DNA of 64,000 bases. Source: Microbacterium sp. Root180. Lineage in GTDB: Bacteria > Actinomycetota > Actinomycetes > Actinomycetales > Microbacteriaceae. Position 1 is the stretch's first letter; the number at the start of each line of letters is the position of its first letter. The stretch is from NCBI RefSeq assembly GCF_001428485.1, contig NZ_LMHS01000001.1, positions 186,404 through 250,403 on the forward strand, written 5' to 3'. Under the pieces are notes generated by a model, which was not told the DNA's origin, searched no databases, and saw only the letters and a program-made list of their open reading frames with translations. Below are positions 63,354 to 64,000 of the stretch, piece after piece. A program made the position numbers and the translations under genes.

Positions 63354-63599
63354 CTATGTCGCGGTGAGCCCGGCGCGCCAGCGCGCGTGCTCGCGCGCGA
63401 AGAGCACGGCGAGGATCCCCCAGACGCCGACGTCGTCGGCGAGTCCGAGCGGGCCGAAGAACAGCTCCGGGATCAGGTCGATCGGTGCCACGGCGTAGAC
63501 GATCGCCGCGGCCCCCGCGACCCAGGTCGTCGGCGCCAGCCGATGCTCGCGGTCCTTGACCGCCCTCACGAAGCTCCACATGGCTTCAGTGTGCGCCAT
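63354..63599 (-). CDS. DUF1232 small membrane protein
   Basis: 81 residues from ATG at 63599 (a start at 63674 falls in the neighbouring hairpin). The DUF1232/YkvA motif is seen in VAGAAAIVYAVAPIDLIPELFFGPLGLADD, where the PIDLIP core and the following LADD are the family hallmark. One or two membrane segments. Function unknown. Confidence 0.82.
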   Translation of the reverse strand: MAHTEAMWSFVRAVKDREHRLAPTTWVAGAAAIVYAVAPIDLIPELFFGPLGLADDVGVWGILAVLFAREHARWRAGLTAT

Positions 63600-63647
63600 C
63601 GCGGCCCAGATCAGCCGCGGGTTCGCGCTGAGCGAAAGCCGGTGAAC

Positions 63648-63689
63648 GAAAGAGGAGAGCGGATGCCGCAGCATCCGCTCTCCTCTTTC
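63648..63689. terminator. 19-bp perfect hairpin terminator
   Basis: GAAAGAGGAGAGCGGATGC (63648-63666) and its exact complement (63671-63689) surround loop CGCA. On the minus strand, reading out of the LivF-type gene, the stem ends CTCTTTC, giving a short U-rich end. It is the strongest terminator in the window. Confidence 0.85.
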
Positions 63690-63700
63690 CTGTCGCGTGA

Positions 63701-64000
63701 TCAGTTGGTCTCGGAGCCGAGCGAGCCCAGGTAGAGGCCGATGACCTTCGGATCGTTGAGCAGGTCGCGGCCGCTGCCGTGGTACGCGTCGCGCCCCTGG
63801 TCGAGCACGTAGCCGCGATCGCAGATCTGCAGGCAGCGACGGGCGTTCTGCTCGACCATGATCGTCGTGACGCCGGCCTTGTTGATGTCGGAGACGCGGA
63901 TGAACGCGTCGTCCTGACGGACGGGCGACAGGCCGGCCGACGGCTCGTCGAGGAGCAGCACGGCCGGGTCCATCATGAGCGCCCGCGACATCGCCACCAT
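63701..64000 (-). CDS. LivF-type ABC transporter ATPase, 3' part
   Basis: The last 99 codons of a gene that starts beyond the window. Seen are the end of the signature region (MVAMSRALMMDP), Walker B VLLLDEPSAGLSP with the catalytic Glu, the switch His replaced by the LivF-like EQNARRCLQICDRGYVLDQG, and the short C-terminus IGLYLGSLGSETN. This is the cytoplasmic ATPase of a branched-chain amino-acid transporter. The other components should lie to the right. Confidence 0.9.
   Translation of the reverse strand: MVAMSRALMMDPAVLLLDEPSAGLSPVRQDDAFIRVSDINKAGVTTIMVEQNARRCLQICDRGYVLDQGRDAYHGSGRDLLNDPKVIGLYLGSLGSETN

Noticed and set aside
1..64000. tRNA or rRNA genes
   Set aside because: No cloverleaf with a TTC-type arm or rRNA-like segment was recognised by eye in the intergenic regions; a dedicated tRNA scan would settle it.

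Overview
The window looks like a chromosomal segment of a high-GC actinomycete, most probably Microbacteriaceae and plausibly Microbacterium. This rests on the S10/spc/alpha ribosomal gene order, the very high GC with GTG and TTG starts, the short Adk, the CIRCE and CsoR controls, and the heptamer GGATGCC/GGCATCC scattered through coding and non-coding DNA. Taxonomy is inference; no database search was possible.

Layout. (1) 1-17379: the ribosomal superoperon, from the last codons of rplD through rplW-rplB-rpsS-rplV-rpsC-rplP-rpmC-rpsQ, rplN-rplX-rplE-rpsH-rplF-rplR-rpsE-rpmD-rplO, secY-adk-map, a membrane DsbA-like protein, a wall-anchored surface protein, then infA-rpmJ-rpsM-rpsK-rpoA-rplQ. 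(2) 17380-30000: an accessory stretch that separates genes normally adjacent in actinobacteria. It holds a frameshifted AbiEi/DUF559 nuclease-like gene between two ~102-bp palindromic elements, an acyltransferase, truA, a degenerate GGDEF protein with a histidine kinase, a shortened glycosyltransferase, a response regulator, an exonuclease/endonuclease/phosphatase-family protein, a UDP-glucose dehydrogenase-like enzyme and a membrane protein. (3) 30048-32369: rplM-rpsI-glmM. (4) 32464-35189: a Ppx/GppA phosphatase and a secreted M28 peptidase.

(5) 35257-48046: a catabolic region of two operons and one regulator. One operon is GH42 beta-galactosidase, two divergent glycine-decarboxylase P-protein-like subunits, an AcoX/NAD-kinase-like protein and a short-chain dehydrogenase. 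The other is a sugar-binding lipoprotein, two permeases and a GH63-like hydrolase. A GntR/FCD regulator gene lies between them, and both operon promoters carry the same TTCTGTATACAnAA operator. I regard this as the best candidate for an undescribed pathway, because the P-protein pair has lost signature motifs, lacks gcvT and gcvH beside it, and is translationally linked to a glycosidase.

(6) 48113-55899: conserved housekeeping genes coaA, glmS, acpS-alr-tsaE-tsaB-rimI-tsaD and a small membrane protein. They supply CoA, cell-wall precursors and the t6A tRNA modification. (7) 55883-58687: a THUMP-like methyltransferase, groES under two CIRCE operators, and a RarD-type transporter. (8) 58868-61833: copper resistance copZ-copA-csoR under two CsoR boxes. 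(9) 62006-64000: a branched-chain amino-acid-type binding lipoprotein, a DUF1232 membrane protein and the end of a LivF-type ATPase gene that runs out of the window.

No rRNA, tRNA, CRISPR array, transposase or prophage gene was seen. Several genes appear to be leaderless, with a TAnnnT -10 hexamer 6-7 bases before the start codon.
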